NCBI GenBank assembly: GCA_017745595.1
Contig: WMBV01000001.1
Location: 372,001 to 436,000, forward strand
Length of the DNA stretch: 64,000 nt
Source of the DNA: Bordetella petrii
GTDB lineage: Bacteria; Pseudomonadota; Gammaproteobacteria; Burkholderiales; Burkholderiaceae_B
Reading direction: 5' to 3'
This document shows, in pieces, positions 55,608 to 64,000 of the stretch (position 1 is the stretch's first letter; each line of letters starts with the position of its first letter). The translations under genes and the position numbers were made by a program. Below the pieces are notes generated by a model that saw nothing but the letters and a program-made list of their open reading frames with translations, had not been told where the DNA came from and did not search any database.

Positions 55608-57220
55608 GGGTGCACCTCGGATTGCAGGGCGGCCCGGCCGGGTGGCGAACGCCTGGCGGACAACGCGCGCGGCTTGCGCGATTTGCGGGATTTGTGCGCC
55701 ATCCAGGCCAGCAGGCCGCCCGCGGCCAGCGCGGTCAGGTCGAAGCCGGCCATCACCCAGTCGCCGGCGGGCAGCGACACGCCCAGATGGCGCGCGGTGG
55801 TCAGCGCGTTCAGCGCCGGCAGGGCCAGCGCCATGCCGGCGGCCAGCGCCAGCAGGCCGGACCACATGCGCGCGCGGAACGCGAAGGCATACAGGAAACT
55901 CAGGCCCCACACGCTGAAGAACGCGCGGGTTTCCCAGGCGGCGCGTCCGGCCAGGTCGGCGGGCAGCAGGCGGTTGGCCCAGAAATACGCCGCCAGCGCC
56001 ACGCACAGGCCGGCAATGGCGCCGGCATTCAGGGCATCGACCAGCCGCAGCGAAAACCCCTGCTGCGCGGCCGGGCCGGCCTTCTGGCGGCGCTTGGCCA
56101 CCCACAGCGCCAGCCCCGTGCCCACCATCGCGGTGCCCGCCAGGCTGACCAGAAAATACAGCCAGCGCAACAGCGGCTCGGCGAACAGGCCCAGGTGCAG
56201 CCCGATCAGCGCGCCCAATGTCAGCCGGGCCACGCTGCCGCCCTCGTGGCTGTCCAGCAGCCTGCCATCCACCCCGTCAAAGCGCAGGCTGGGCGCGGCC
56301 CGCCCGTAGGTGATGCGCTCGCCCGCGTCGCGACTGACCGACACCGTGGCGCCGCTCTTGCCGGGATTGGCCACCACCAGCCGCCCCGCGCGGCCGCCCT
56401 GCCACCGTGCCTGCGCCTGGTCGACCAGCTGCCCCAGCGGCACCAGCGGCGCGGCCGCATTGCCGGCCGGCGCCGGCGCGAAGGCCGGGAACATCTCGTT
56501 ATTGAAGGCGCGCGGATTATCGTAGGCCGCCGAGATCCCCGCCGGCAGCAGCATGGCCATGAAGATCACCAGTCCGCTGAAGGTGATCATCAGATGAAAC
56601 GGCAGGCCCAGCACCGACAAGGCGTTGTGCCCGTCCATCCAGGCGCGCTGGCCGCCCTTGCCCGGCCGGAACGTGAAGAAATCGCTGAAGATCTTCTTGT
56701 GGGTGATCACCCCGCTGATGATGGCGACCAGCATGAACATGCCGGCCATGCTGGCCAGCCAGCGCCCCCACGGAAAGCCCATTTCCAGCTCGAAATGGAA
56801 GCGGTACAGGAAGTCGCCGCCGCGCGTGTCGCGCGCCTGCAGGGCCTGGCCAGTGGCCGGATCCAGCTTCACGCGCCTGAAGCCGCGTTCACCGGGCGCC
56901 GGCTTGGGCACCTGGTACCCCAGGCCCAGCTGCGGTTCGCGCGCGGTGGGCAGGCTGATGAACCAGCGCGAGGCGTCGGGCGCATGCTGCCGCAGATAAC
57001 GCTGGGCCGCGTCGGCCGCCTGCGCGGCGGGCATGCCGGCCGGGCGCGCGGGCATCTCGGGCTGCATCCAGTGCGTGATTTCGGGCCGGAAGAACGCCAG
57101 CGTGCCGGTCAGGAACATCGCAAACAGCACCCAGCCGAACACCAGCCCCGACCACGTGTGCAGCCATGACATGGCCTGGCGCAGGCCTTCGCCCTGGGCT
57201 GCGGACTTGCGCGGCTTCAT
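55604..57220 (-). CDS. PepSY-associated membrane protein (PiuB/FoxB-like)
   Basis: The 538-residue protein has an N-terminal membrane helix (LHTWSGLVFGWVLFAMFLTG), a periplasmic PepSY-like part, and several further helices. WMDGHNALSVLGLPFHLMITF near 210 carries the conserved His pair of PepSY-associated proteins. Such proteins reduce ferric siderophores or sit in their uptake systems. The start ATG overlaps the DUF3649 stop (ATGA). The long lysine/arginine-rich tail is unusual. Confidence 0.9.
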   Translation of the reverse strand: MKPRKSAAQGEGLRQAMSWLHTWSGLVFGWVLFAMFLTGTLAFFRPEITHWMQPEMPARPAGMPAAQAADAAQRYLRQHAPDASRWFISLPTAREPQLGLGYQVPKPAPGERGFRRVKLDPATGQALQARDTRGGDFLYRFHFELEMGFPWGRWLASMAGMFMLVAIISGVITHKKIFSDFFTFRPGKGGQRAWMDGHNALSVLGLPFHLMITFSGLVIFMAMLLPAGISAAYDNPRAFNNEMFPAFAPAPAGNAAAPLVPLGQLVDQAQARWQGGRAGRLVVANPGKSGATVSVSRDAGERITYGRAAPSLRFDGVDGRLLDSHEGGSVARLTLGALIGLHLGLFAEPLLRWLYFLVSLAGTAMVGTGLALWVAKRRQKAGPAAQQGFSLRLVDALNAGAIAGLCVALAAYFWANRLLPADLAGRAAWETRAFFSVWGLSFLYAFAFRARMWSGLLALAAGMALALPALNALTTARHLGVSLPAGDWVMAGFDLTALAAGGLLAWMAHKSRKSRKPRALSARRSPPGRAALQSEVHP

Positions 57221-57522
57221 GCCCACCCCGCGAAACGGCCCAGCCAGAACAGCGCGGCCAGCAGCCCGGCGGGCACCAGCATGCCGGCCCACGCGCGCCA
57301 CGCGTTGCGGGTGGCGAACACCCAGGTGGCGCCCAGGGCGTACACCGCAAAGGCCGACAGCATGGCGGTAATGACGGCATCGACCCGCGCCAGCGGCAGC
57401 CACACCGCCAGGCAGGCGGCGGTGGCCGAGGCCAGGACATAGCCGCCCAGCACGGCGGCGCCGACGCGCGATGCCACGGCCCATCGATAATGCGCCAGGC
57501 TGGCGCCGGGGATAGGTTTCAC
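57217..57522 (-). CDS. DUF3649 small membrane protein
   Basis: The 101-residue protein has three membrane helices (VGAAVLGGYVLASATAACLAV near 20 to 40). It matches the DUF3649 group that accompanies PepSY and DUF3325 genes in iron loci. A Fur-box-like site lies just upstream at 57548-57566. This gene may therefore begin its own iron-regulated transcript. Confidence 0.82.
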   Translation of the reverse strand: MKPIPGASLAHYRWAVASRVGAAVLGGYVLASATAACLAVWLPLARVDAVITAMLSAFAVYALGATWVFATRNAWRAWAGMLVPAGLLAALFWLGRFAGWA

Positions 57523-57547
57523 TGCGGATCCCGGTATGGTTTTAGTT

Positions 57548-57566
57548 GAGAATTATAATCATTACT
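57548..57566 (-). promoter_or_regulatory. Fur-box-like site before DUF3649
   Basis: On the minus strand AGTAATGATTATAATTCTC matches the 19-base Fur consensus at 14 positions by my count. It covers the last two bases of the receptor gene and lies 26 bases before the DUF3649 start. Confidence 0.55.
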
Positions 57567-60087
57567 ACCAACGATAGCGCACCGACGCCTTCACGGTGCG
57601 GGCATAGCCGTACCAGCACCAGTTTTCGTCGATGCAAGACGCGACATAGCGCTTGTCGAACAGGTTGGCCACGTTCAGGCTGACCTGCCAGCCTTTCAGG
57701 GCCGGCTGCGCGCGGCCCAGGTCGTAGTCCAGCCCCAGGTCGAACAGCGTCGCGCCGGGCACCCGGAAGGTGTTGGCGGAATCGCCCCAGGTCTCGCCCA
57801 TATAGCGCACGCCCGCGCCCACGCCCAGGCCGGCCAGCAGCCCGCGCTGCAGCTCGTAGCGCACCCACGCCGAGGCCTGGTGCTTGGGCACCGCCACCGG
57901 CCGGGTGCCTTCCCTGCTGACGCCGGCGTTGTCGGGATTGTCTTTGGTATAGACGTTGTCCAGCCAGGTGTACGACGCGACCACGCTCAGGCCCTCGAGG
58001 GGCTCGCTCTTGGCCTCGAGCTCCAGCCCGCGCGTGCGCACCTCGCCCGCCTGGATGTTGCAGCGCCCCGCCCCGCAGATGTGCGAGGGATCGGGGTCGG
58101 TCGTGGTCAGGTTCTTGCGGCGCAGGTCGAACAGCGCCGCGGTCAGCAGCGTGCGCGTGCCGGGCGGCTCGTACTTCACGCCCAGCTCGTATTGCTGGCC
58201 CTCTACCGGATCGAACGGCTGGTTGTCCCAGCCCGTGCCGTTCTGCGGCTCGAACGATTCGGAATAACTGAAGTACGGCGCCACGCCATTGTCGAACAGG
58301 TACAGCAGCCCGGCCCGGCCCGTGAAGGCCTGGGCGCGCTGCGGCGTATGCGTGCGCGCGCCGGTGGTCAGGTTGGTCGTGTCCGACATGGTGCGGGCCC
58401 AGTCGTAGCGTCCGCCCAGCAGCACCGACAGGCGGCCCAGGTTGATCTGGTCTTGCAGGTACAGGCCGGCCTGATACTGCGTCTGGTCCTGGTCGCTGGT
58501 GAACGGGGGCAGTTGGAAGCCCATGTCGTAGTCGGGATTCCAGGTGTCCAGGTTGAAGTCGTTCACGCCCCAGCGCGACGCCGACAGGGTATCGGTATTG
58601 ATGCGCTGGTAATCGAAGCCCAGCAGCATCGTGTGGGCGAACGGCCCGGTGTCGAAGTTGGCCTGCAGGTTGTTGTCCAGCGTCAGCGCATCGAATTTCA
58701 CGTCGGTGCCTATCATGCCGCGCGACAAGTAGCGGTACACGCCGGGATCGGCCCAGGCGCTGTTGTAGATGCTGCGGTATTCCGCGTCGGCGTGCGTATA
58801 GCGGAAATTCTGGCGCGCCTTGAACGTATCGTTGAAGCGGTGCTCGAAGTCGTAGCCCAGCGAATAATGTTCGCGGTCGCTGCGCTCGAAGCCCTTGTCC
58901 CCGTCATAGAAGCGGCGCGAAAAACGGCTGCCGTCCGGCAGCTCGTGCACCGTGCCCATGGCCGGCAGCGATCCGTACGCGCCCATGTCCGGGTCACGCT
59001 GGAAATGCGTCAGCACGGTCAGCCGCGTGTCGGCCGACGGCTGGTAGGTGAACGACGGCGATACGTAATAGCGGCGCTCTTTGGTGTAATGCTGCTGGCC
59101 GTCCGACTGGTAGCCCGAGCCCACCACGCGGTACAGGAACTTGCCGTCTTCATCCAGGCGGCCGCCCACGTCGACCATGCCGCGCAACAGCGAGCGGGTG
59201 CCGAACTCGACCCCGACTTCGTTGATCTGGCCGTCGACCGGCCGCTTGCTGATCTGGTTGACCACCCCGCCCGGCCCGCCCTGGCCGTATATCACCGACG
59301 ACGGGCCCTTCAGCACGTCGACCCGCTCCAGGCGATAGGCATCCACCTGCGGCAGGGCGTCGCGCCCGCCGAATACCCGCAGGCCATCCAGGTACGTCGT
59401 GGCGCTGAAGCCGCGGATCGTGAACTGGTCCAGGCGCGTGGCCGTGGCCCCGCGCGTTTCCACCGCCACGCCGGGCGTATAGCGCAGCACCTGGTTCAGC
59501 GTGGTGGCGCCCTGCTGCGCGATCTGTTGCCGCGTAATCACCGACACCGACTGCGGCGTCTCCAGGAGCGGCGTGTCGGTCTTGGTGGCCGAGGCGGCCA
59601 CCAGCGCAACCACCCCGTGCGTCGGACCGGTGCCGGTTTCGCCGTCGCCCTGCACCACCACCGGCGCCAGGCTGACCGTATCGCCGGCGGCGGGCAGGCG
59701 CCGCAACACCCAGCCTCCGGTTCCCGGCCGGGCTTCCAGGCCCGTGCCCTGCAAAATAGCGTTGAAGCCGGCCCCCACCGTGTAGTCGCCGTGCAGGCCC
59801 GGCGCCGTCAGGCCGGCCACCAGGCGGGTATCGAACGAAATCAGCACCCCGGCCTGGCGCGCGTAGGCGGTCAGCACTTCGCCCAGCGGCCCCGCCGGTA
59901 CCGCGTAGCCGCGGGTTGCGGCGGACGCCGCCTGCGCCAGGGCGGCCGGCGGCAGGCTGGCCAGGCCCGCGCCAGCCAGCGCCAGGATCAGGGCCGGCAA
60001 CGCGCCGGAATACCGAAAACGAGCGGCGCGGCCGTGATGCCGCGCGCCGCGGGCCGAAGCAGCCGGCAAGAAAGCAACGAAGGACAA
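57565..60087 (-). CDS. TonB-dependent siderophore receptor with STN domain
   Basis: The 840-residue outer-membrane receptor has a signal region ending at ALAQ near residue 52. An STN signalling domain follows at about 60-115 (LGEVLTAYARQAGVLISFDT), then a plug domain from about 165 (TPQSVSVITRQQIAQQGATT). A 22-strand barrel ends in VRYRW. STN domains signal to FecR/FecI, encoded just upstream. The start is a TTG with GGAG nine bases before. The ligand siderophore cannot be told. Confidence 0.94.
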   Translation of the reverse strand: MSFVAFLPAASARGARHHGRAARFRYSGALPALILALAGAGLASLPPAALAQAASAATRGYAVPAGPLGEVLTAYARQAGVLISFDTRLVAGLTAPGLHGDYTVGAGFNAILQGTGLEARPGTGGWVLRRLPAAGDTVSLAPVVVQGDGETGTGPTHGVVALVAASATKTDTPLLETPQSVSVITRQQIAQQGATTLNQVLRYTPGVAVETRGATATRLDQFTIRGFSATTYLDGLRVFGGRDALPQVDAYRLERVDVLKGPSSVIYGQGGPGGVVNQISKRPVDGQINEVGVEFGTRSLLRGMVDVGGRLDEDGKFLYRVVGSGYQSDGQQHYTKERRYYVSPSFTYQPSADTRLTVLTHFQRDPDMGAYGSLPAMGTVHELPDGSRFSRRFYDGDKGFERSDREHYSLGYDFEHRFNDTFKARQNFRYTHADAEYRSIYNSAWADPGVYRYLSRGMIGTDVKFDALTLDNNLQANFDTGPFAHTMLLGFDYQRINTDTLSASRWGVNDFNLDTWNPDYDMGFQLPPFTSDQDQTQYQAGLYLQDQINLGRLSVLLGGRYDWARTMSDTTNLTTGARTHTPQRAQAFTGRAGLLYLFDNGVAPYFSYSESFEPQNGTGWDNQPFDPVEGQQYELGVKYEPPGTRTLLTAALFDLRRKNLTTTDPDPSHICGAGRCNIQAGEVRTRGLELEAKSEPLEGLSVVASYTWLDNVYTKDNPDNAGVSREGTRPVAVPKHQASAWVRYELQRGLLAGLGVGAGVRYMGETWGDSANTFRVPGATLFDLGLDYDLGRAQPALKGWQVSLNVANLFDKRYVASCIDENWCWYGYARTVKASVRYRW

Positions 60088-60186
60088 GACTCAGGCTCCT
60101 GCAAGAATGAAGGGTTTGCAGGAGTCATTCCGCACCAGCGCGTCCAACCTGCAGCCGGCCGGGCGCTTAAATTGCAACAAATCAAT

Positions 60187-61143
60187 TCACACCGGGCCGG
60201 CCGCGGCCTCGACCCGCACCCACCAGCGGCCCCATCGATGGATCGCAATGGGCAGGGTCCGCCGCAGCATTTCCAGCGCCAGGTCGGTGTCGTCCAGCGG
60301 AAACACGCCCGACACCGGCAGGCCGGCCACATCGGCGCTGGCCGACAAGGCGCCGTGGCGGTAACGCGCCAGCTGGGCCAGCACCGTGTCCAGCCGCTCG
60401 CCGTTGGCCACCAGCAGGCCGTCGGCCCAGACACCCCCGCCCGGCTCGGCGGGCCCCTCTTGCCATGCCTCTTGCCGCCGATACAGCGCGCTGCCCGCGC
60501 TCAGCAAACGCATGGCGCCGTCGCGCCCCACCACGCGCAGCCTGCCTTCATAGACATCGATGCGCATGCCCGAGCTTTCGCGCCACAGCGCGAAGCGGGC
60601 CTGCGCGGCCTCGATCCGGCTGTCGGCCACCGGCACCCTCAGCGGCGGCGTGCCTTCGGCGTCGTGGACCAGGATCCCCACCTGGCCGCGCCACAGCGTC
60701 AGCCGGCGGCGGCCCGCCCCGATGTCGGCCGACACCGCGGAGTCGCTGGCCAGGTCCATGCGGATATCGCCGGGCAGCAGCACGCGGCGGCGTTCGCCCA
60801 CCCGCGTGCTGTAGTCGGCCACCAGCCGCTGCCAGGGCGCCCACTGGTAGGCTGCCGCGCCCGTGCCACCCAGCACCAGCCCGGCCGCCAGGCTTTTCAG
60901 CACGGCCCGCCGCTGGCGCGAGCGCGGCCGGCCGGCCAGGTGCGCATGCGCGAAATCGGGTGGAATGTCGCGCATGGCGCGGGCCAGGCCCTCCAGGCGC
61001 ATCCAGGCGTTTTCGTGGCGCGGGTCGGCGGCCCGCCAGCGGGCACAGGCCCGGACCGCCGCGGCCCCGCCCTCGCCGGACTGCAGCTTCACCCACCAGG
61101 CGATCGCCGCGCGCGCCACCGGATCTTGCGCGGCATCACTCAT
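60187..61143 (-). CDS. fecR: FecR-family anti-sigma/sigma regulator
   Basis: The 318-residue protein has a DUF4880 N-terminus (AIAWWVKLQSGEGGAAAVRA), one membrane helix near 75-95 (LAAGLVLGGTGAAAYQW) and the FecR domain at about 110-200. The STN-contacting tail follows. It relays the receptor signal to FecI. The ATG at 61143 overlaps the fecI stop by eight bases; an ATG four codons earlier is possible. Confidence 0.92.
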   Translation of the reverse strand: MSDAAQDPVARAAIAWWVKLQSGEGGAAAVRACARWRAADPRHENAWMRLEGLARAMRDIPPDFAHAHLAGRPRSRQRRAVLKSLAAGLVLGGTGAAAYQWAPWQRLVADYSTRVGERRRVLLPGDIRMDLASDSAVSADIGAGRRRLTLWRGQVGILVHDAEGTPPLRVPVADSRIEAAQARFALWRESSGMRIDVYEGRLRVVGRDGAMRLLSAGSALYRRQEAWQEGPAEPGGGVWADGLLVANGERLDTVLAQLARYRHGALSASADVAGLPVSGVFPLDDTDLALEMLRRTLPIAIHRWGRWWVRVEAAAGPV

Positions 61144-61660
61144 CGAGGCAGGCATAGCAGGCCGTCAGCGCGCGCGTCATGTATTGCTGCACGGAACTCA
61201 GCGATACGCCCAGCCGCGCCGCGATCTCGGCATACGACAGCCCATCGACCTGGGCCAGCACGAATGCGTGGCGCACCTTGCCGGGCAGATCCGCCAGCAT
61301 GCGGTCCAGGGCCGCGATCTGTTGCATGGCCGCGGCGCGCTGCTCGGCCGACGGCTGGCAGGGTTCGGGCAGCAGCGCCAGATAATCCAGGTAGGCCTGT
61401 TCCAGGCTGGCGCGCCGGTAGTGATCCAGCAACAGGCCATGGGCGATGGTGCGCAGGAACGGCCGCGCCTGCGCGGCGTGCACCTGCTTGCGCCCGGCGA
61501 TGACACGCACGAAAACGTCTTGCGCCAGGTCTTCGGCCCGGAACGGGCTGCCCAGCCTGCCGCGCAGCCAGCGGAACAGCCACGGCTGGTGATCGCGATA
61601 GAGCGCATCCACGGATACCGGCGCGGGCGCGACAGGTCCGCACGGCGTAGAGATTTTCAC
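61136..61660 (-). CDS. fecI: ECF sigma factor, FecI-like
   Basis: The 174 residues contain sigma regions 2 (DHQPWLFRWLRGRLGSPFRA, then EDLAQDVFVRV) and 4 (LDGLSYAEIAARLGVSLSSV-type helix-turn-helix near 130-160). It directs RNA polymerase to the receptor promoter when the siderophore is bound. The start is uncertain. I use GTG at 61660, because an earlier GTG at 61723 would place the Fur box inside the gene. No clear ribosome site marks either. Confidence 0.9.
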   Translation of the reverse strand: MKISTPCGPVAPAPVSVDALYRDHQPWLFRWLRGRLGSPFRAEDLAQDVFVRVIAGRKQVHAAQARPFLRTIAHGLLLDHYRRASLEQAYLDYLALLPEPCQPSAEQRAAAMQQIAALDRMLADLPGKVRHAFVLAQVDGLSYAEIAARLGVSLSSVQQYMTRALTACYACLDE

Positions 61661-61695
61661 AGCTAGCGGGAGGAATGGCCAAAAGAGAAATAGTA

Positions 61696-61720
61696 ATTGA
61701 TAACCAATATTATTATCAAT
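61696..61720 (-). promoter_or_regulatory. Fur-box-like palindrome before fecI
   Basis: ATTGATAA at 61696-61703 and TTATCAAT at 61713-61720 are perfect arms around nine bases. The core matches the Fur 19-mer at 14 positions by my count. It lies upstream of the likely fecI start and is probably the iron-responsive operator of the whole system. Confidence 0.7.
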
Positions 61721-61751
61721 CACAAATCTCGGCGGGGGCCTCCCCGTCCGC

Positions 61752-61772
61752 CGGCCCGGTCCCCCCGGGCCG
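61752..61772 (-). terminator. strong GC hairpin after zapE
   Basis: CGGCCCGG and CCGGGCCG form a perfect eight-base-pair stem with a five-base loop, starting nine bases after the zapE stop. No T run follows. Confidence 0.4.
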
Positions 61773-61781
61773 CCGCGCCGG

Positions 61782-62873
61782 CTACAACCCTACCGTCAGG
61801 CGGCGTTCGGACTCCAGGTATTCGCGCGACTGCATTTCGAGTATGCGCGACACCGTGCGGTGGAATTCGTTGGCCAGCGCGCCTTCGGTATACAGGTCCT
61901 CGGGGTCGCATTCGGCCGACATGATCAGCTTGATCTTGTGGTCGTAAAACACGTCGATCAGCCAGGTGAAGCGCCGCGCCTCGGAGGCCTGGCGCGGGCC
62001 CATGCGCGGCACGTCGGACAGGATCACGGCATGGAAGCGATTGGCCAATTCCAGGTAGTCGTTCTGCGAGCGCGGGCCGCCGCACAGGGTGGCGAAATCG
62101 AACCACACCACCGAGCCCGCCAGCGCCTTGGCGCGGATTTCGCGATGCTCGATATGCAGCACCGGATCCTGGGGCGGCGTATCGGCCAGGCGCTCGAAGG
62201 CGTCTTGCAGGGCCACGCGGGCCGGTTCGTCCAGCGGCGTGTGATAGCACTGCACCTGTTCGAGCGTGCGGCGCCGGTAGTCGACGCCGGCGTCCACGTT
62301 CAGGATGTCCATGCGCTTCTGGATCAGCTCGATGGCCGGCAGGATGCGGTCGCGGTGCAGGCCGTCGGGATACAGCGTGGACGGTTCGTAATTGGACGTC
62401 ATGACAAACGAGGTGCCGTACTCGAACAGCTTGAGCAGCAGGCGGTACAGGATCATGGCATCGGCCACGTCCGACACGTGAAATTCGTCGAAGCAGACCA
62501 GCCGGTAGCGCTTGGCGATCCGCCGCGCCACTTCGTCCAGCGGGTCTTGCATGCCCTTGACGCTTTCCAGCTCGCGATGCACGCCGCGCATGAATTCATG
62601 GAAATGCAGCCGCGTCTTGCGCACCACCGGCACCGTGGCGTAGAAGGCGTCCATCAGGAAGCTCTTGCCGCGCCCCACCCCGCCCCACAAGTACACGCCG
62701 CGCGGCACATCGGGCCGGTTCAGCAGCTTCTTCAGCGCGTTCGAGCGCATGGCCTTGAAGCGGATCCAGTCGTCGTAATAGGCCTGCAACCGGTCGACAG
62801 CCTGCCGCTGCGCCACGTCGGACTGATAGCCCCGTTCGGCCAGGGCCTGTTCGTAATATTCGCGGACGTTCAT
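61782..62873 (-). CDS. zapE: cell division ATPase ZapE (AFG1-like)
   Basis: The 363-residue ATPase has Walker A GGVGRGKS at 64-71, in VYLWGGVGRGKSFLMDAFY, and Walker B in YRLVCFDEFHVSDVADAMIL near 155. ZapE binds FtsZ and affects Z-ring dynamics under stress. It is encoded after lpdA in the same direction, an order common in betaproteobacteria. A repeated hairpin pair lies between them. Confidence 0.95.
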   Translation of the reverse strand: MNVREYYEQALAERGYQSDVAQRQAVDRLQAYYDDWIRFKAMRSNALKKLLNRPDVPRGVYLWGGVGRGKSFLMDAFYATVPVVRKTRLHFHEFMRGVHRELESVKGMQDPLDEVARRIAKRYRLVCFDEFHVSDVADAMILYRLLLKLFEYGTSFVMTSNYEPSTLYPDGLHRDRILPAIELIQKRMDILNVDAGVDYRRRTLEQVQCYHTPLDEPARVALQDAFERLADTPPQDPVLHIEHREIRAKALAGSVVWFDFATLCGGPRSQNDYLELANRFHAVILSDVPRMGPRQASEARRFTWLIDVFYDHKIKLIMSAECDPEDLYTEGALANEFHRTVSRILEMQSREYLESERRLTVGL

Positions 62874-63028
62874 GTCGCAGCAGCAAGCCTGAAAGAAAAA
62901 GGCGGCAGGCCGCCTGGTGGAATCATTGAACGCCGGCCGAAGCGGCCGGCGGGGTGGAACGGTTGCGGGGGGGCGACAACACCGGGCGCCGGCGTGGGCT
63001 GGCCGGCCAAGGGTGGCGTGAGTTGGCC

Positions 63029-63107
63029 GGTGTCTGACACCCTGCGGGAGTCAGACACCCGTCCCGGCTTTCGTCAGGTGTCTGACTCCCGCAGGGTGTC
63101 AGACACC
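63029..63107. repeat. REP/BIME-like inverted hairpin pair (locus 7)
   Basis: Hairpins lie at 63029-63059 and 63077-63107. Both have arms GGTGTCTGAC / GTCAGACACC, and their centres are exact reverse complements. They sit between the lpdA stop and the zapE start; the rest of the 252-base gap shows nothing. Confidence 0.88.
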
Positions 63108-63125
63108 GCACTCTGGAACGCCCCG

Positions 63126-64000
<875 letters not shown>

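Noticed and set aside
53724-56309. An 861-codon plus-strand frame over trpS and the PepSY gene
   Set aside because: Antisense shadow that also crosses the hairpin repeats; low-complexity composition.
57880-61503. A 1207-codon plus-strand open frame across the receptor, fecR and fecI
   Set aside because: It is antisense to three recognised genes and has no domain signature.

Overview
The window is GC-rich DNA from a betaproteobacterium, most likely an Alcaligenaceae member close to Bordetella or Achromobacter. Supporting signs are a Bug-type (TctC) solute receptor, an ftrABCD-type ferrous iron operon, a phaC-phaB-phaR group, tandem cyanophycin synthetases, an lpdA-zapE junction and many LysR regulators. 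This is inference from gene content; no marker gene such as 16S rRNA is present. Coding density is high. I saw no tRNA, rRNA, insertion sequence, phage or CRISPR array.

Layout. 1-4.9 kb: a catabolic patch with a cysteine-less thiolase-like protein divergent from an IclR regulator, a LysR regulator divergent from a CoA-transferase, a TctC receptor and a small lipoprotein. 5.0-14.1 kb: one leftward block, hyuA-hyuB-dctP-dctQ-dctM-dadA-like-lysR, for uptake and opening of a cyclic amide and oxidation of an amino acid. 14.2-25.9 kb: mostly housekeeping and stress genes (flavoprotein, 3-hydroxyacyl-CoA dehydrogenase, Ohr, GNAT, mutarotase, lone ModA, TauE, LysR genes, DOPA-dioxygenase-like enzyme, lytic transglycosylase, DUF455). 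26-35.3 kb: a cyanophycin locus with a FemAB-like transferase, a DUF1854 protein, an ABC exporter with an unusual N-terminus, and two divergent CphA paralogues. 35.6-36.4 kb: a csbD-DUF1328-BON stress trio. 36.5-40.7 kb: phzF-like gene and ftrABCD. 40.8-43.9 kb: phaR, phaB, phaC. 44-55 kb: pgeF, rluD, bamD, dinG, tex, a BON protein, an ArsR regulator, an orphan gene and trpS. 55.3-61.7 kb: a siderophore system (FecI, FecR, TonB receptor, DUF3649, PepSY protein, DUF3325) with two Fur-box-like sites. 61.8-64 kb: zapE and the 3' part of lpdA.

Two things stand out. First, the two CphA paralogues look complementarily degenerate: the first keeps the N-terminal metal-site motif but has lost signature motifs of the G and M domains, while the second has the reverse. 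They sit beside an ABC exporter carrying a PH-like region and a zinc ribbon. Second, seven intergenic loci hold 20 copies of a 29-32 bp hairpin. They are usually arranged as inverted pairs, with compensatory base changes in the stem and with two genes ending inside a copy. They resemble REP/BIME elements.
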